Program-made: the position numbers and the translations under genes | In this document: positions 1 to 8,695 of the stretch, one piece after another | How positions within the stretch are numbered: the first letter of the stretch is position 1 | Layout: each line of letters opens with the position of its first letter | Assembly (NCBI RefSeq): GCF_900142185.1 | Contig: NZ_FQZZ01000006.1 | Location: 1-64,000 of the forward strand | DNA: 64,000 nucleotides | DNA from: Lutimaribacter pacificus | GTDB taxonomy: Bacteria; Pseudomonadota; Alphaproteobacteria; Rhodobacterales; Rhodobacteraceae | Direction of reading: 5' to 3' | The notes under the pieces: generated by a model | Database searches by the model: none | Told to the model about the DNA's origin: nothing | The model's input: the letters and a program-made list of their open reading frames with translations, nothing else

Positions 1-272
1 AGCCAGATCGCGGCGGCCCGGAACAGCGCCGCCCCCAGCCCGGATATCGCGATCACCTCGCCCATCAGGACGAACAGCGGCACGATGACGAGGACAAAGC
101 TCCATGTATGCGAATAGGCAATGTTGGCAATCTGAACGACCGCGCGGGGCGACACGAAGATTGCCGTGCCCGCGATGCCGATAAGCCCCATGCTGACCGC
201 AACGGGAATGCGCAGCGACAGCAGGAAAACGAGCGCGCCGATAAAGGCGCCGAACCATAACAAGGCTTCCAT
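1..272 (-). CDS. TRAP transporter large permease (DctM-like), 3' part cut by window edge
   Basis: The start codon is at 272 and the gene runs off the left edge, so only about 90 N-terminal residues are visible. They are strongly hydrophobic, beginning MEALLWFGAF, with further hydrophobic stretches ending near the GEVIAISGLG segment, as in the first helices of DctM-type permeases. DctM is the large membrane subunit of a TRAP transporter, coupling solute uptake to a cation gradient in the inner membrane. The start lies 1 base from the stop of the small-permease gene, so the two are probably translationally coupled. The substrate cannot be read from this fragment. Confidence 0.85.
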   Translation of the reverse strand, partial: MEALLWFGAFIGALVFLLSLRIPVAVSMGLIGIAGTAIFVSPRAVVQIANIAYSHTWSFVLVIVPLFVLMGEVIAISGLGAALFRAAAIW

Positions 273-273
273 G

Positions 274-801
274 TCAGTCCTTCAATCTGTCTGCTGCCCG
301 CAGGCGCTGCTGCGCCTCGGCAAGTCTCAGGAGGGCGGTCAGCACGAACTGAAGCACGCCGATGGGGCCGATCACCTGGATCCATTTGAGCTGAACCGTG
401 ATCACGGCATTGGCAAGACGGTTGTCGCCAAAGGACCGCGCGGTAAGCTGCCAGAGATACCAGAAGAAGATCGCGCCGAACAGGATGCAGGCAATGGCGG
501 CCACGTGATCCAGGTATTTCCTGAAACCACGGGGAACCAGCCCCTCGAACAGTTCGACCGTCACGTGCTGCCCGGATTGCAGGGCCGGTGCGAGTGACAG
601 GAAGACCACGTAGACAAAGGCGATCTGCGCATAATCATGCGCCCACATCTGCGGTGCGCCAAAGGAACGGGCAAGGGTTGCCGCGACCACGATGATACCG
701 ATCGCGGCAACCAGAAGGCAGGCAATGGCGGTGAAGAGGGCATTTACCCCCTCCACCGCTTTGCTGAAGAGCGTGAACGCTCTCGAATGCGGCTCAACCA
801 T
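274..801 (-). CDS. TRAP transporter small permease (DctQ-like)
   Basis: This 175-residue protein has four hydrophobic segments, the usual DctQ number and length. The first spans about residues 20-45 (ALFTAIACLLVAAIGI) and a central one carries IAFVYVVFLSLAPAL followed by SGQHVTVELF, a typical DctQ loop. DctQ forms the membrane complex with DctM. It lies between the solute-binding protein gene (12-base gap) and the large permease (1-base gap), giving the classic P-Q-M order of one operon. Substrate specificity is set by the binding protein and is not evident here. Confidence 0.88.
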   Translation of the reverse strand: MVEPHSRAFTLFSKAVEGVNALFTAIACLLVAAIGIIVVAATLARSFGAPQMWAHDYAQIAFVYVVFLSLAPALQSGQHVTVELFEGLVPRGFRKYLDHVAAIACILFGAIFFWYLWQLTARSFGDNRLANAVITVQLKWIQVIGPIGVLQFVLTALLRLAEAQQRLRAADRLKD

Positions 802-813
802 ATCGCGGCGGGC

Positions 814-1788
814 CTATCGACCGAAGGAGTACAGGGTTTCGACCAGGTGCTTGCCGACCTCGTCGGACACGCCGGCCATGGCCTCCTGATAGACGGGGTC
901 CCAGCGGTCCAGCAGAACGGCCATCTCGGCATCCGATGCCTTGTGATAGTTGGCCTGTTGTTTGACCTGCTCCATTTCCTGCGCGCTGATCTCGCGCAGC
1001 GTCCTGGTTCCCTTTACCGTCATCTCGTCCGAGAGATCCTGCACGATCTGTTTCTGCTCGTCGCTCAGGTCGTCCCAGATGTCTGCGCCGACCATCGTGA
1101 TCAGCGAATTGCCGGCAAAGCTGTAATCCGAGAAATAGGGCGCAACCTCGTAGAGCGAGCTGGCCAGGTAGATCGAGGCCGAGATCACCGCGCAGTCGAT
1201 CGTGCCGTTCTGCAAGGCGGTATAAATATCCGCGGCGGGCAGGGCCACCGGGCTTGCGCCCGCGGCTTCCATCTGTTTCGCCTGCCAGCGGCCGGCGGTG
1301 CGGAATTTCTTGCCCGACCACTCGTCGACGGTTTCGAGGAACTCGTCGCGGCAGGCAAGGCCGCCGCCGAAGGCCGGCATGATCCACAATGCCTTTACGC
1401 CATGGGGTTCGAGAAGCTTGTCCACATCGGGAAAGATCTGGGCCATCGCCTCTTCGGTGGGCGGGTTGTCGATGGGCACGCTGAGGTTCAGCTCCAGATA
1501 GCCGAAGGCAGGAATCGTGCCTGCCATGGCCGATGCCACGCCCATCGCCGCTGGAACGACGCTGCCGGTGACGGCATCAAGGGTTTCCGGGATGCTGACC
1601 AGTGCGGAGTTGAGGACAGGTTCGAAGCTTACCTCGCCTCCGGTCGCCTCGCTCACGGCTTCGGCCCATTCGATGCCGATCTTGGAAAACTCGTTGGTTC
1701 CGTTGAAGGGAAGCGAATATTGCATATCCGCGACGGCCGGAGAGCCGACAAGGCACGCGACAAGTGCGGTGGCGTTAAGTCTGTTCAT
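814..1788 (-). CDS. TRAP transporter solute-binding protein (DctP-like)
   Basis: This is a 324-residue periplasmic binding protein with a signal peptide (MNRLNATALVACLVGSPAVA, cleavage near residue 20). The conserved DctP-type segment WSGKKFRTAGRWQAKQ contains the arginine that usually salt-bridges a carboxylate ligand, followed by LPAADIYTALQNGTIDCA. The frame is open for 93 codons further upstream. I place the start at 1788 because GGAGGAAAT lies just before this ATG and the signal peptide starts there. It opens the P-Q-M operon, and its promoter must lie in the 330-base space shared with the divergent LysR gene. The ligand is probably an organic acid; I cannot say which. Confidence 0.9.
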   Translation of the reverse strand: MNRLNATALVACLVGSPAVADMQYSLPFNGTNEFSKIGIEWAEAVSEATGGEVSFEPVLNSALVSIPETLDAVTGSVVPAAMGVASAMAGTIPAFGYLELNLSVPIDNPPTEEAMAQIFPDVDKLLEPHGVKALWIMPAFGGGLACRDEFLETVDEWSGKKFRTAGRWQAKQMEAAGASPVALPAADIYTALQNGTIDCAVISASIYLASSLYEVAPYFSDYSFAGNSLITMVGADIWDDLSDEQKQIVQDLSDEMTVKGTRTLREISAQEMEQVKQQANYHKASDAEMAVLLDRWDPVYQEAMAGVSDEVGKHLVETLYSFGR

Positions 1789-2118
1789 AAGATTTCCTCC
1801 CATTTGGTGTGTGCGTCCACGCCGCCGGCACCAGAACCATTCGGGCGTGGTGGATGTTGCGGCCAGGGTGAAGGCGAAGCGCCGAATGCTGTCCGCGCGG
1901 ATATGGAAATGCGGCTGCCTGTGTGCGAGCGACGCGCTTGCGCGCACGCCATATTCGCCGCCAGGGCGCCATTCATATGCCGCCTTTGGCTTCCTCCCTG
2001 TTCTTCCTGCAGCCGGTCGGACTGCGTCTCCCTTTTTTGATTTTGCTGAAAAAGTTAATGCTTGCAAATTGATATTTGGCCGAGCCTTTATGTAAGATGT
2101 GAATACAGGGAGGCGGCG
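1789..2118. promoter_or_regulatory. Divergent intergenic region, TRAP operon / LysR regulator
   Basis: There are 330 bases without a gene between two divergent starts. The half next to dctP is GC-rich. The right-hand part (about 2035-2100) is AT-rich and contains AAATTGATATTT, a small inverted repeat at 2066-2077, and a T-N11-A pattern of the kind LysR proteins bind (2062-2074). This is the expected place for LysR control of both directions, but no operator can be proved by eye. Confidence 0.5.
2069..2098 (+). promoter_or_regulatory. Possible sigma-70 promoter of the LysR gene
   Basis: TTGATA (2069-2074) and TAAGAT (2093-2098) are separated by 18 bases, a fair -35/-10 pair. It would give a very short leader before the AGGGAGG ribosome site and the ATG at 2119. 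The pair overlaps the AAATTGATATTT palindrome, which would fit LysR autoregulation. It was judged by eye only. Confidence 0.35.
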
Positions 2119-3075
2119 ATGAACAGTCTGAACAATCTGGACCTCAACCTGCTAAAGGTTTTCGACGCGATCTATCGTGAGCGTAGCGTTTCCGTGGCCG
2201 CCAACAGGCTCAACATGACGCAACCGGCGGCGTCCAACGCACTGAACCGGCTGCGGCAGGCGCTGGGCGATCAGCTTTTCGTCCGAACGCGGAACGGGAT
2301 GGAGCCGACACTGCTGGCGCAATCCATCGCTGGCCCGGTGCAGCAGGGGCTCAAGGGAATCGCCACGTCGATCCTGCAAGGCATGTCCTTCGATCCGGCC
2401 GAATCGGAACGGACCTTTACCATTCTCTGCATCGACGTGGGCGAGGAGACTTATGTTGCCGCCCTGATGAAGGTGCTTGAGGAAACCGCCCCCAACATCG
2501 ACATCAAGGTGTTGGAGGCGCCGCTGGACGAATACGAGAACCTGCTGGAATACGGTTATGCGGATTTCGCCATCGGGCGGCTGGAAATCTCGGACAGGTT
2601 CATGCGCGAACATATCGCAAGCTGCGGCTACTCGGCGTTGCTGTGCGCCGATCATGCCGAAAAGATCGGGATCACCGAGGGAAGCGTGATCCCGCACGAG
2701 CTGTATCTTTCGATGCGCCATGTGCATGTCCTGCCGCGCGCCACCCCGGTGCACCGCCATCCCGTCGACCTGGCCCTGCGGCAGAACGACGACCAGCGGC
2801 GGGTGGCGCTGACCCTGCCGCATACCTCGGTGCTGTCCGAGATCCTTCCGGGCACGTCGCTGATCGCCACCGTGCCCGATCCCGCCGTGCAACCGATCCG
2901 CGCGCGGGCCCGGCTGGTACAGGCCCGCCTGCCGTTCGAGACCGAGATGCTGCATATCCTGCTGATCTGGCACCGCCGCCAGCAGCTCGACAAGGGTCAT
3001 AGCTGGATGCGGGCGCAGATCCGGTCGCTGCCGATGTCGTCGTGGAACCTGATGGACCTGCGCGAAACGGGGTGA
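2119..3075 (+). CDS. LysR-family transcriptional regulator
   Basis: This 318-residue protein has a textbook LysR N-terminus: LDLNLLKVFDAIYRERSVS, then AANRLNMTQPAASNALNRLR as the winged helix-turn-helix (about residues 8-66), followed by a co-inducer domain. The start at 2119 is chosen because AGGGAGG sits 6 bases upstream; the frame opens earlier but without a ribosome site. It is divergent from the TRAP operon and 210 bases upstream of a ThDP enzyme, so it probably controls one or both in response to the transported acid or a derivative. The inducer is unknown. Confidence 0.9.
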   Translation: MNSLNNLDLNLLKVFDAIYRERSVSVAANRLNMTQPAASNALNRLRQALGDQLFVRTRNGMEPTLLAQSIAGPVQQGLKGIATSILQGMSFDPAESERTFTILCIDVGEETYVAALMKVLEETAPNIDIKVLEAPLDEYENLLEYGYADFAIGRLEISDRFMREHIASCGYSALLCADHAEKIGITEGSVIPHELYLSMRHVHVLPRATPVHRHPVDLALRQNDDQRRVALTLPHTSVLSEILPGTSLIATVPDPAVQPIRARARLVQARLPFETEMLHILLIWHRRQQLDKGHSWMRAQIRSLPMSSWNLMDLRETG

Positions 3076-3285
3076 TCGCGCCGTTCAGGCCAGATGTGAC
3101 CGCGCAAATACAAGACTATTCATTCGTGTGATTTTGCCCGGACAATAAATCAATTTGAGAAACGAACCGGCCAAAGGTTAGCCTTGGCGCAAAGTGGCCG
3201 GTCCAGGTTCTGGGTATCCGGGCCCTGCCGGATGCCGGCGGGTGCCCGCCACGGCCATTGAGATTATATGGGAGGAGATTGTCGA

Positions 3286-5010
3286 ATGGCAGACATTCGG
3301 GAAACGAAACAGGTGACCCTGCCGAACCGCGACGGGGACACGGTTTATACCGGCGCCGACCTTGTGGTCGATACGCTGGTCGCGCTGGGGGCGGACAAGG
3401 TTTTCAACATCATCGGCCTCGGGATGCTGGGGCTGGGTCGGGCGCTTCTGAACCGGCGGAACGAGATAGGCTATGTCAGCCATCTGAACGAAACCAACCT
3501 GAGCCTGATGGCGCAGGGCTATGCCCGGCAGACCGGGCAGCCGGCCTTTTGCATCGTGTACCATTCCTCGGGCACGGCGCTGTCGATGATGTCGCTTACG
3601 ACCGCCTGGGCCGATAACGTGCCGATGGTTCTGCTGTCGACGACGGGCGCGCGCATGACCAGCGGCCGCGACCAGTACGCCGCGACACCGCGATCCCTGA
3701 CCGAGATGAGCACGCAGTTCACCAAGTGGAACTACGATATCACCACGCCCGAACGAATCCCCGAGATCCTGGCGCGGGCTTGGGAAATCGCCTCGACCCC
3801 GCCGATGGGACCGGTGCATATCTCGATCCCCTCGGACCTCTATGATGTCGAGATGAGCGGGCCGCTGCCCCGGGAGGATTACGCACGGCTGCGGCGGTAT
3901 GCCGATCCCTGCGCGGACGAGGCCGGGCTGACCGAGGCGGCGGCGCTTCTTCGGGATGCGAAACGCCCGGTGCTGCTGTGCGGGAGCGAGCTGGGCCGGC
4001 TGTGCGCCATCGACGAGGTCGTGGCGCTGGCCGAGGCGGTGGGCGCGCCGGTGATCTGCGAGCAAGACCCCTCGTTCCTCGGTTTTCCGACCAGCCATCC
4101 GCAATATGTCGGGACACCGGCAAGCAACGCGGATCTTCTGGCCGAGGCCGATGCCGCCCTCGCCATCGGGTTCGAATTCACCGAAAAGGGGGATTTCAAC
4201 GAAAAGCCGATCCTGCCGCAATCGACCCGGCTGGCCACGTTGTCGGCCGACCCGATGCTTCTGGCCAAGCAGCTTTGGCCCGATCTGGCGCTGCTGGGGC
4301 ACCCGAAACCCAGCCTTCGCCACATGACTGGCATACTGGCGGCACAGCCCGTCGCCGAGGATGCCAGGAAGCAGCGCCTGGAGCTTTGCGCGGCAAAACG
4401 CAAGGCGCGCACGGCCGTGATCGCCGAGGCCGACGCGATTCCCGGCGACCAGTCGCCCGTGCCGCAGCGAAAGCTGCTTCGCGAGGTTTATGAGCATTGC
4501 GGGCAGGACTGGATCGTCATCCAGGCCGGCAGCACGCTGGGCTGGCATGTCGAGGCGATGTACGAGTTCGACAACCCGCTGAATTTCCATGCCGTTTCGG
4601 GCAAGGCCAGTGCGCAGGGCTGGGGCGCGCCGGCGTCCATGGGCATCCAGATGGCCGCGCCGGACCGCCGGGTGGTCGCCCTGCTGGGGGATGGCAACCT
4701 GATGTTCAGCGCCACCTGCATCTGGGGCGCTGCGCAGCACGACCTGCCGGTGGTCTTCGTCGTCAACAACAACCGGGGCTGGGTCTGTGTCCCGGACGGA
4801 ATCGATGCGGTCTATGACATCGAAACCGATACGCCCGTGCGGGATGCAATGGCATGGACCTGGGGCGATGCGCCGATCGACTATACCGGCTTTGCGCGCA
4901 GCCTCGGGCTTGAGGCCGAGCGGGTGACGACGGCGGACGAGCTGGGCGAATGCCTGGAAAAGGCCAAGGCCAGCAAGCGGCCCTGGCTGATCGAGGTCAT
5001 CGGAGAATAA
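3286..5010 (+). CDS. Thiamine-diphosphate-dependent enzyme (acetolactate synthase / benzoylformate decarboxylase-like)
   Basis: This 574-residue protein has the three-domain layout of the acetohydroxyacid synthase/2-oxoacid decarboxylase superfamily. The N-terminal Pyr domain carries the catalytic glutamate in HLNETNLSL (about E69). The C-terminal PP domain has the ThDP motif GDGN (468-471), with asparagines about 25 residues later (NNN 494-496). The start at 3286 is preceded by GGAGGAG; an in-frame ATG at 3268 lies upstream of that site. The substrate is not deducible from motifs. A 2-oxoacid imported by the adjacent TRAP system is a reasonable guess, since LysR, transporter and enzyme cluster. 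It could equally be a lyase or synthase of the same superfamily. Confidence 0.82.
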   Translation: MADIRETKQVTLPNRDGDTVYTGADLVVDTLVALGADKVFNIIGLGMLGLGRALLNRRNEIGYVSHLNETNLSLMAQGYARQTGQPAFCIVYHSSGTALSMMSLTTAWADNVPMVLLSTTGARMTSGRDQYAATPRSLTEMSTQFTKWNYDITTPERIPEILARAWEIASTPPMGPVHISIPSDLYDVEMSGPLPREDYARLRRYADPCADEAGLTEAAALLRDAKRPVLLCGSELGRLCAIDEVVALAEAVGAPVICEQDPSFLGFPTSHPQYVGTPASNADLLAEADAALAIGFEFTEKGDFNEKPILPQSTRLATLSADPMLLAKQLWPDLALLGHPKPSLRHMTGILAAQPVAEDARKQRLELCAAKRKARTAVIAEADAIPGDQSPVPQRKLLREVYEHCGQDWIVIQAGSTLGWHVEAMYEFDNPLNFHAVSGKASAQGWGAPASMGIQMAAPDRRVVALLGDGNLMFSATCIWGAAQHDLPVVFVVNNNRGWVCVPDGIDAVYDIETDTPVRDAMAWTWGDAPIDYTGFARSLGLEAERVTTADELGECLEKAKASKRPWLIEVIGE

Positions 5011-5063
5011 GGCCGGGACCGCGAAACCACGATACTTTTCATTCACTGCAACAGGAGAAAAAC

Positions 5064-5564
5064 ATGTCTCAGGACACATCCGCGCTTAAGCTGAACGTCG
5101 TCGGCGTTCCTGAAAACGGCACGATTCCCGAAACCTTTATCTTCAATGACTGGGGCTGCACCGGCGACAACAAATCGCCCGGGCTGGAGTGGAGCGGGGC
5201 GCCCGAAGGCACCAAGAGCTTTGCCATCACAGTGTACGATCCCGCCGCGCCGACCGGCAGCGGTTTCTGGCACTGGGTCATCTTCAACATTCCCGCCAGC
5301 GTCAGCAGCATCCCCGAGGATGTGCGCAACAACGGCGGGGTTCCCGCGCCGGCGATCGAAGGCCGGACGGACTGGGGCGCGCCGGGTTACGGCGGGCCGG
5401 TTCCGCCCCCGGGCGACGATCCGCACCCCTACGTGTTCACGATCCACGCCCTTGGCGTCGAGGCGCTGCCGCTGGATGATCAGGCATCGGCGGCAATGGT
5501 CGGATTCATGATCCACCAGAACAAGCTCGCCTCGGCGACCTTTACCGCCTATTACGGACGCTGA
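5064..5564 (+). CDS. YbhB/YbcL-type phosphatidylethanolamine-binding (Raf kinase inhibitor-like) protein
   Basis: This 166-residue protein has the PEBP hallmarks NKSPGLEWSGAPEGTKSFAI, TVYDPAAPTGSGFWHWVIFNIP and the ligand-pocket region GAPGYGGPVPPPGDDPHPYVF. No signal peptide is seen, so it is probably cytoplasmic. The ATG at 5064 follows AGGAGA. It starts 53 bases after the ThDP enzyme and ends in a strong terminator, so the two genes probably share a transcript. Bacterial PEBP proteins have no settled function; a small-molecule binding role beside the enzyme is only a suggestion. Confidence 0.9.
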   Translation: MSQDTSALKLNVVGVPENGTIPETFIFNDWGCTGDNKSPGLEWSGAPEGTKSFAITVYDPAAPTGSGFWHWVIFNIPASVSSIPEDVRNNGGVPAPAIEGRTDWGAPGYGGPVPPPGDDPHPYVFTIHALGVEALPLDDQASAAMVGFMIHQNKLASATFTAYYGR

Positions 5565-5586
5565 GCCGGAATAGTGACACATTGTT

Positions 5587-5624
5587 CCGCCGGACCCGGG
5601 CGCACCGGGTCCGGCGGTTTTTTT
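5587..5624 (+). terminator. Rho-independent terminator after the ThDP enzyme / PEBP operon
   Basis: A perfect 13-bp stem, CCGCCGGACCCGG (5587-5599) with CCGGGTCCGGCGG (5605-5617), encloses a 5-base loop and is followed at once by seven T. It lies 22 bases after the PEBP stop codon and before the convergent TRAP-2 genes. Confidence 0.95.
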
Positions 5625-5689
5625 GTGGGGGAAGGATTCCATGCCCTCAGCGGTCGATGATATCGGCGACGAGGTGCGGCGGATGGCGT

Positions 5690-6229
5690 TCAGAACATCT
5701 CTTGCCGGGTGATCTCGGCGGGCCTGCGCGATGCGAAGTAGCGGATATGCCCGCCGATCTGCCACACCATCTCGATCAGCATCAGGCCGAAGGCGACCGG
5801 AACCATCATCATGAACGGCCAGACCGGGAAATAGCCCGAGCCAAGCTGCATCGTCCGGCCGCTTTCGAAACCGGCAAGCGAGAACAGCGAAAGCCGCCAG
5901 GTCAGGTAGACGAAGATCGCCAGCTCGACGGTAAGCGCGAGGATCGCCACCGCGTTACCCAGCCGCTTGGGCAGTATGTTGGGCAGAATCTCCAACCGGG
6001 GAAAGACGCCGTCACGATGCGCCAGCGGCAGCGCCCAGAACACCATCATGGGAAACAGCATCCGTTCGATGATATTGAAGGAACCGGGGATCAGGTCGGT
6101 CAGCAGCACGTAGCGGCCAAAGACGCTGATCACCGTGATCATCATGATCGCAAACAGGCACAGCCCCGCGCCGATCGAGGCCAGACCCCATTCGAGTTTT
6201 CCCAGTGCCTGATAGAATTGTCTCAACAT
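5690..6229 (-). CDS. TRAP transporter small permease (DctQ-like), second system
   Basis: The protein has 179 residues with four hydrophobic segments (around 18-38, 50-70, 90-112 and 135-160). The second carries RMLFPMMVFWALPLAHRDGVFPRLE, typical of DctQ. It is the last gene of the TRAP-2 set, starting 3 bases after the DctM stop, so it is translationally coupled. The set is ordered P-M-Q, unlike the P-Q-M order of the first system in this window. It forms the membrane complex with the DctM at 6233-7531. Confidence 0.87.
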   Translation of the reverse strand: MLRQFYQALGKLEWGLASIGAGLCLFAIMMITVISVFGRYVLLTDLIPGSFNIIERMLFPMMVFWALPLAHRDGVFPRLEILPNILPKRLGNAVAILALTVELAIFVYLTWRLSLFSLAGFESGRTMQLGSGYFPVWPFMMMVPVAFGLMLIEMVWQIGGHIRYFASRRPAEITRQEMF

Positions 6230-6232
6230 CGG

Positions 6233-7531
6233 TCAGTCCAGATGGCTTGGCAGAAAGGTGACAATGCCGGGGAACAGGATCGTCGCGCCCACCACGACGA
6301 TCGCCGCCACCAGCGCGAACTTGGTTGCCGGGCGAAAGATCTCGGCCACTGAATATCCCTGCGCCGCGGCCGCCGCATAGGCGGACAGGCCGACCGGCGG
6401 GGTCAGCAGGCCAAGCGCGATCATCAGGCTGGCAAGCACCCCGAACCATAGCAGATCGACACCCGCCGCTTCGAGGATCGGCAACACGATCGGCACGATC
6501 AGCAGAATCACCGCCGCGCTTTCAAGGATCATCCCGGCCAGGAACAGCACCACCATGAGTGCGGCGATCAGCAGGCCCGGCTGGTCGATGAACGGCTCGG
6601 CCAGGGCAAGCAATTCGCGCGGCACGCGGGAAAAGGCCAGGAAACGCGCGAATATCTGCGCCCCGATGACCAGCAGCAGCAGCATCGCCGAGATCTTGGC
6701 GCTGTCGGCCAGCGAATGCGCCAGCTCACGCAGGCCGATCCGCCGCATGGCAAACAACCCGACCATGGCCGTGAAGGCGCCGATGGCCCCGGCCTCGCCC
6801 ACGGTGATGATACCGCCGTAGATACCGCCGAACACGACGACAAGCAGCCCGATCAGAAACACCGAGGCGGCCACCGCCCCGCGTTCATCCTCATCTGCGG
6901 CAGCTTTCTCGGGCTCGGGCATATCGCCGTCCTCGGCAAAGATCGCCAGGCAGACGATATAGACGATCATGCACAGCACGCCGGGCCCCAGCAGCCCGAT
7001 GAACAGCTTGCCGATGGGAACCGACGTGATCGAGCCGTAGATGATGACGATCAGCGAAGGCGGGATGACGGCAGAGAGCGATCCCGCCACAGCTGCCAGC
7101 CCGAGGGAAAAGCGGCGTGAATAACCCACCCTTTCAAGCTCGGGCCCGGCAAGCGTGGCCAGCGATGCCGCCGAAGCCGCGCCGGACCCCGACACCGCGC
7201 CGAGCAGCCCGCCGATGATCAGCGTCGCCACCCCCAGCGGAAAGCGGCGGTACCCGGCAAGGCGGTGCCCGACGCGAAACAGGTCGAGCACCAGCCCGCC
7301 CCGCATCAGAAGCTGCGCCATCAGCAGGTAAAGCGGAATGATCGACAGCGAATAGTTCGAGACGGTGAAAAACACGTCCTGGCCGACGATACCGTTCAGC
7401 ACCGGCGGACCGACCCAAAGCAGCACTCCGACGATCCCCGCCCCGAACAACACGGTCGCAACATGCTGACCGATCAACAGGAAGAACAGGAACCATCCGA
7501 TCACGATCGACAAACTGATGGCCTCGGGCAA
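6233..7531 (-). CDS. TRAP transporter large permease (DctM-like), second system
   Basis: The protein has 432 residues with about 12 hydrophobic segments, the full length of DctM. Recognisable family stretches are GGLLGAVSGSGAASAASLATLAGPEL and AAVAGSLSAVIPPSLIVIIYG in the first half, with the symmetric region LLTPPVGLSAYAAAAAQG in the second. A charged loop (GDMPEPEKAAADEDERG) lies mid-protein. It is the transport channel of a TRAP system in the inner membrane. It sits 78 bases downstream of the binding-protein gene and 3 bases upstream of DctQ. Confidence 0.92.
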   Translation of the reverse strand: MPEAISLSIVIGWFLFFLLIGQHVATVLFGAGIVGVLLWVGPPVLNGIVGQDVFFTVSNYSLSIIPLYLLMAQLLMRGGLVLDLFRVGHRLAGYRRFPLGVATLIIGGLLGAVSGSGAASAASLATLAGPELERVGYSRRFSLGLAAVAGSLSAVIPPSLIVIIYGSITSVPIGKLFIGLLGPGVLCMIVYIVCLAIFAEDGDMPEPEKAAADEDERGAVAASVFLIGLLVVVFGGIYGGIITVGEAGAIGAFTAMVGLFAMRRIGLRELAHSLADSAKISAMLLLLVIGAQIFARFLAFSRVPRELLALAEPFIDQPGLLIAALMVVLFLAGMILESAAVILLIVPIVLPILEAAGVDLLWFGVLASLMIALGLLTPPVGLSAYAAAAAQGYSVAEIFRPATKFALVAAIVVVGATILFPGIVTFLPSHLD

Positions 7532-7609
7532 GTCAGGCCCTCCTATCGGATGAGAAACGGTTGCGGCACCAGACCGCGCAGGCCCGGTGCCGTGGCAAAT
7601 GATGCCGGA

Positions 7610-8695
7610 TCACATGCCTTCGTCGAGGAAGGCCTGCACACCCTCGGGCAGTTCACCGCCCTGCGCCTTGGTCAGATCGGCCCAGAGCCGCGCGGTGGCA
7701 AGGCCGGGATGGCCGTCGGCCTCGGTCTGTTCGACCCAGCGTTTCCAGGTATTCACCGACGCGGCGTTGATCGCGTCCTGCAGGCTGGGGGCGATATCCG
7801 CGATATCGACAAAGCTGCTGCCATCCGCCTCGGCGGCGCTGCGCACCTCGCCTTCCTGCGCCTCGATCGCCTCGGCGTTCTGCAAAGCGATTTCATGCGC
7901 GGTTTCTTCCCAGGTCGCCTTTTGCTCGTCCGACAGCTTGCTCCAGCCTTCGTCCGAGATTGCCAGGTAGCTGCCCCAGTGCCCCACGGCCACGCCGGTG
8001 ATCGTGTAGGTCAGAACATCCTGCAACGAATAGCTTTTCCAGTCGCCGACCGACAGGATCGTACCGTTGATCGTGCCGCGCGACAGCGCCTCGTAGGATT
8101 GCGAGGACGGCATCGTCACGGGCGTTGCGCCCAGTTCGTCCAGGAAGATCGTGTGCAGCGCCGACCCGGCACGCAGCGGCAGCCCCTTCAGCGCATCGGC
8201 GCCATCGGGTTCCACGTCGGCAAAGCTGATCGCATAGGCCGCGGTCGTGGCGACCGGCCAGGCGTGGATATTCTTGGGCGCGATCTCATACTCATAGAAG
8301 GTCTTGCCATCCGCCAGCTCGACATCCGAGGCCATGAGTTCCAGGAACGCCTTGGTCTGGGTCACCGAGGTGGTGCCGATCGTCGGAAGCTGCGTCACAT
8401 CCGACAGCGGGAATGCCCCTTCGTGATAGGGCGCCAGCAGCGGCACGGCGACATCCACCACGCCGCCCTGCAGCGCATCCAGTTCACGCCCGACGGACGT
8501 AAGTTCGCCTGCATAGAAACGGGTTGCGGTGATGTCGGTCCGTTCCTCGATGGCATCGACGAACGGGTCCATGAACTTTCCGACCCAGAAATGAACCTGC
8601 GGAAGCGAGGCCGAGACGGTCAGGCTTTGCGCGGAGGCCGCCGCGGGCACGATGGCGCAGGCGGCAAGCAAGCCGGTTTTCAAGAAATTATACAT
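7610..8695 (-). CDS. TRAP transporter solute-binding protein (DctP-like), second system
   Basis: This is a 361-residue periplasmic binding protein. The signal peptide MYNFLKTGLLAACAIVPAAASAQ is cleaved near residue 23, and the DctP-like segment LPLRAGSALHTIFLDELG carries the conserved arginine. The start at 8695 follows GGGAGGAAAC; the frame extends 23 codons upstream without a ribosome site. The protein is not closely similar by eye to the first DctP in this window, so a different ligand is likely. Downstream of a catabolic acyl-CoA cluster, it may feed that pathway its acid substrate. Confidence 0.88.
   Translation of the reverse strand: MYNFLKTGLLAACAIVPAAASAQSLTVSASLPQVHFWVGKFMDPFVDAIEERTDITATRFYAGELTSVGRELDALQGGVVDVAVPLLAPYHEGAFPLSDVTQLPTIGTTSVTQTKAFLELMASDVELADGKTFYEYEIAPKNIHAWPVATTAAYAISFADVEPDGADALKGLPLRAGSALHTIFLDELGATPVTMPSSQSYEALSRGTINGTILSVGDWKSYSLQDVLTYTITGVAVGHWGSYLAISDEGWSKLSDEQKATWEETAHEIALQNAEAIEAQEGEVRSAAEADGSSFVDIADIAPSLQDAINAASVNTWKRWVEQTEADGHPGLATARLWADLTKAQGGELPEGVQAFLDEGM

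Noticed and set aside
637-2040. A 467-codon plus-strand open frame over the first TRAP genes
   Set aside because: It overlaps two recognisable transporter genes on the opposite strand and shows no domain.
3178-5079. A 633-codon open frame antisense to the ThDP enzyme
   Set aside because: No family motifs; the plus-strand gene has complete ThDP motifs and a ribosome site.
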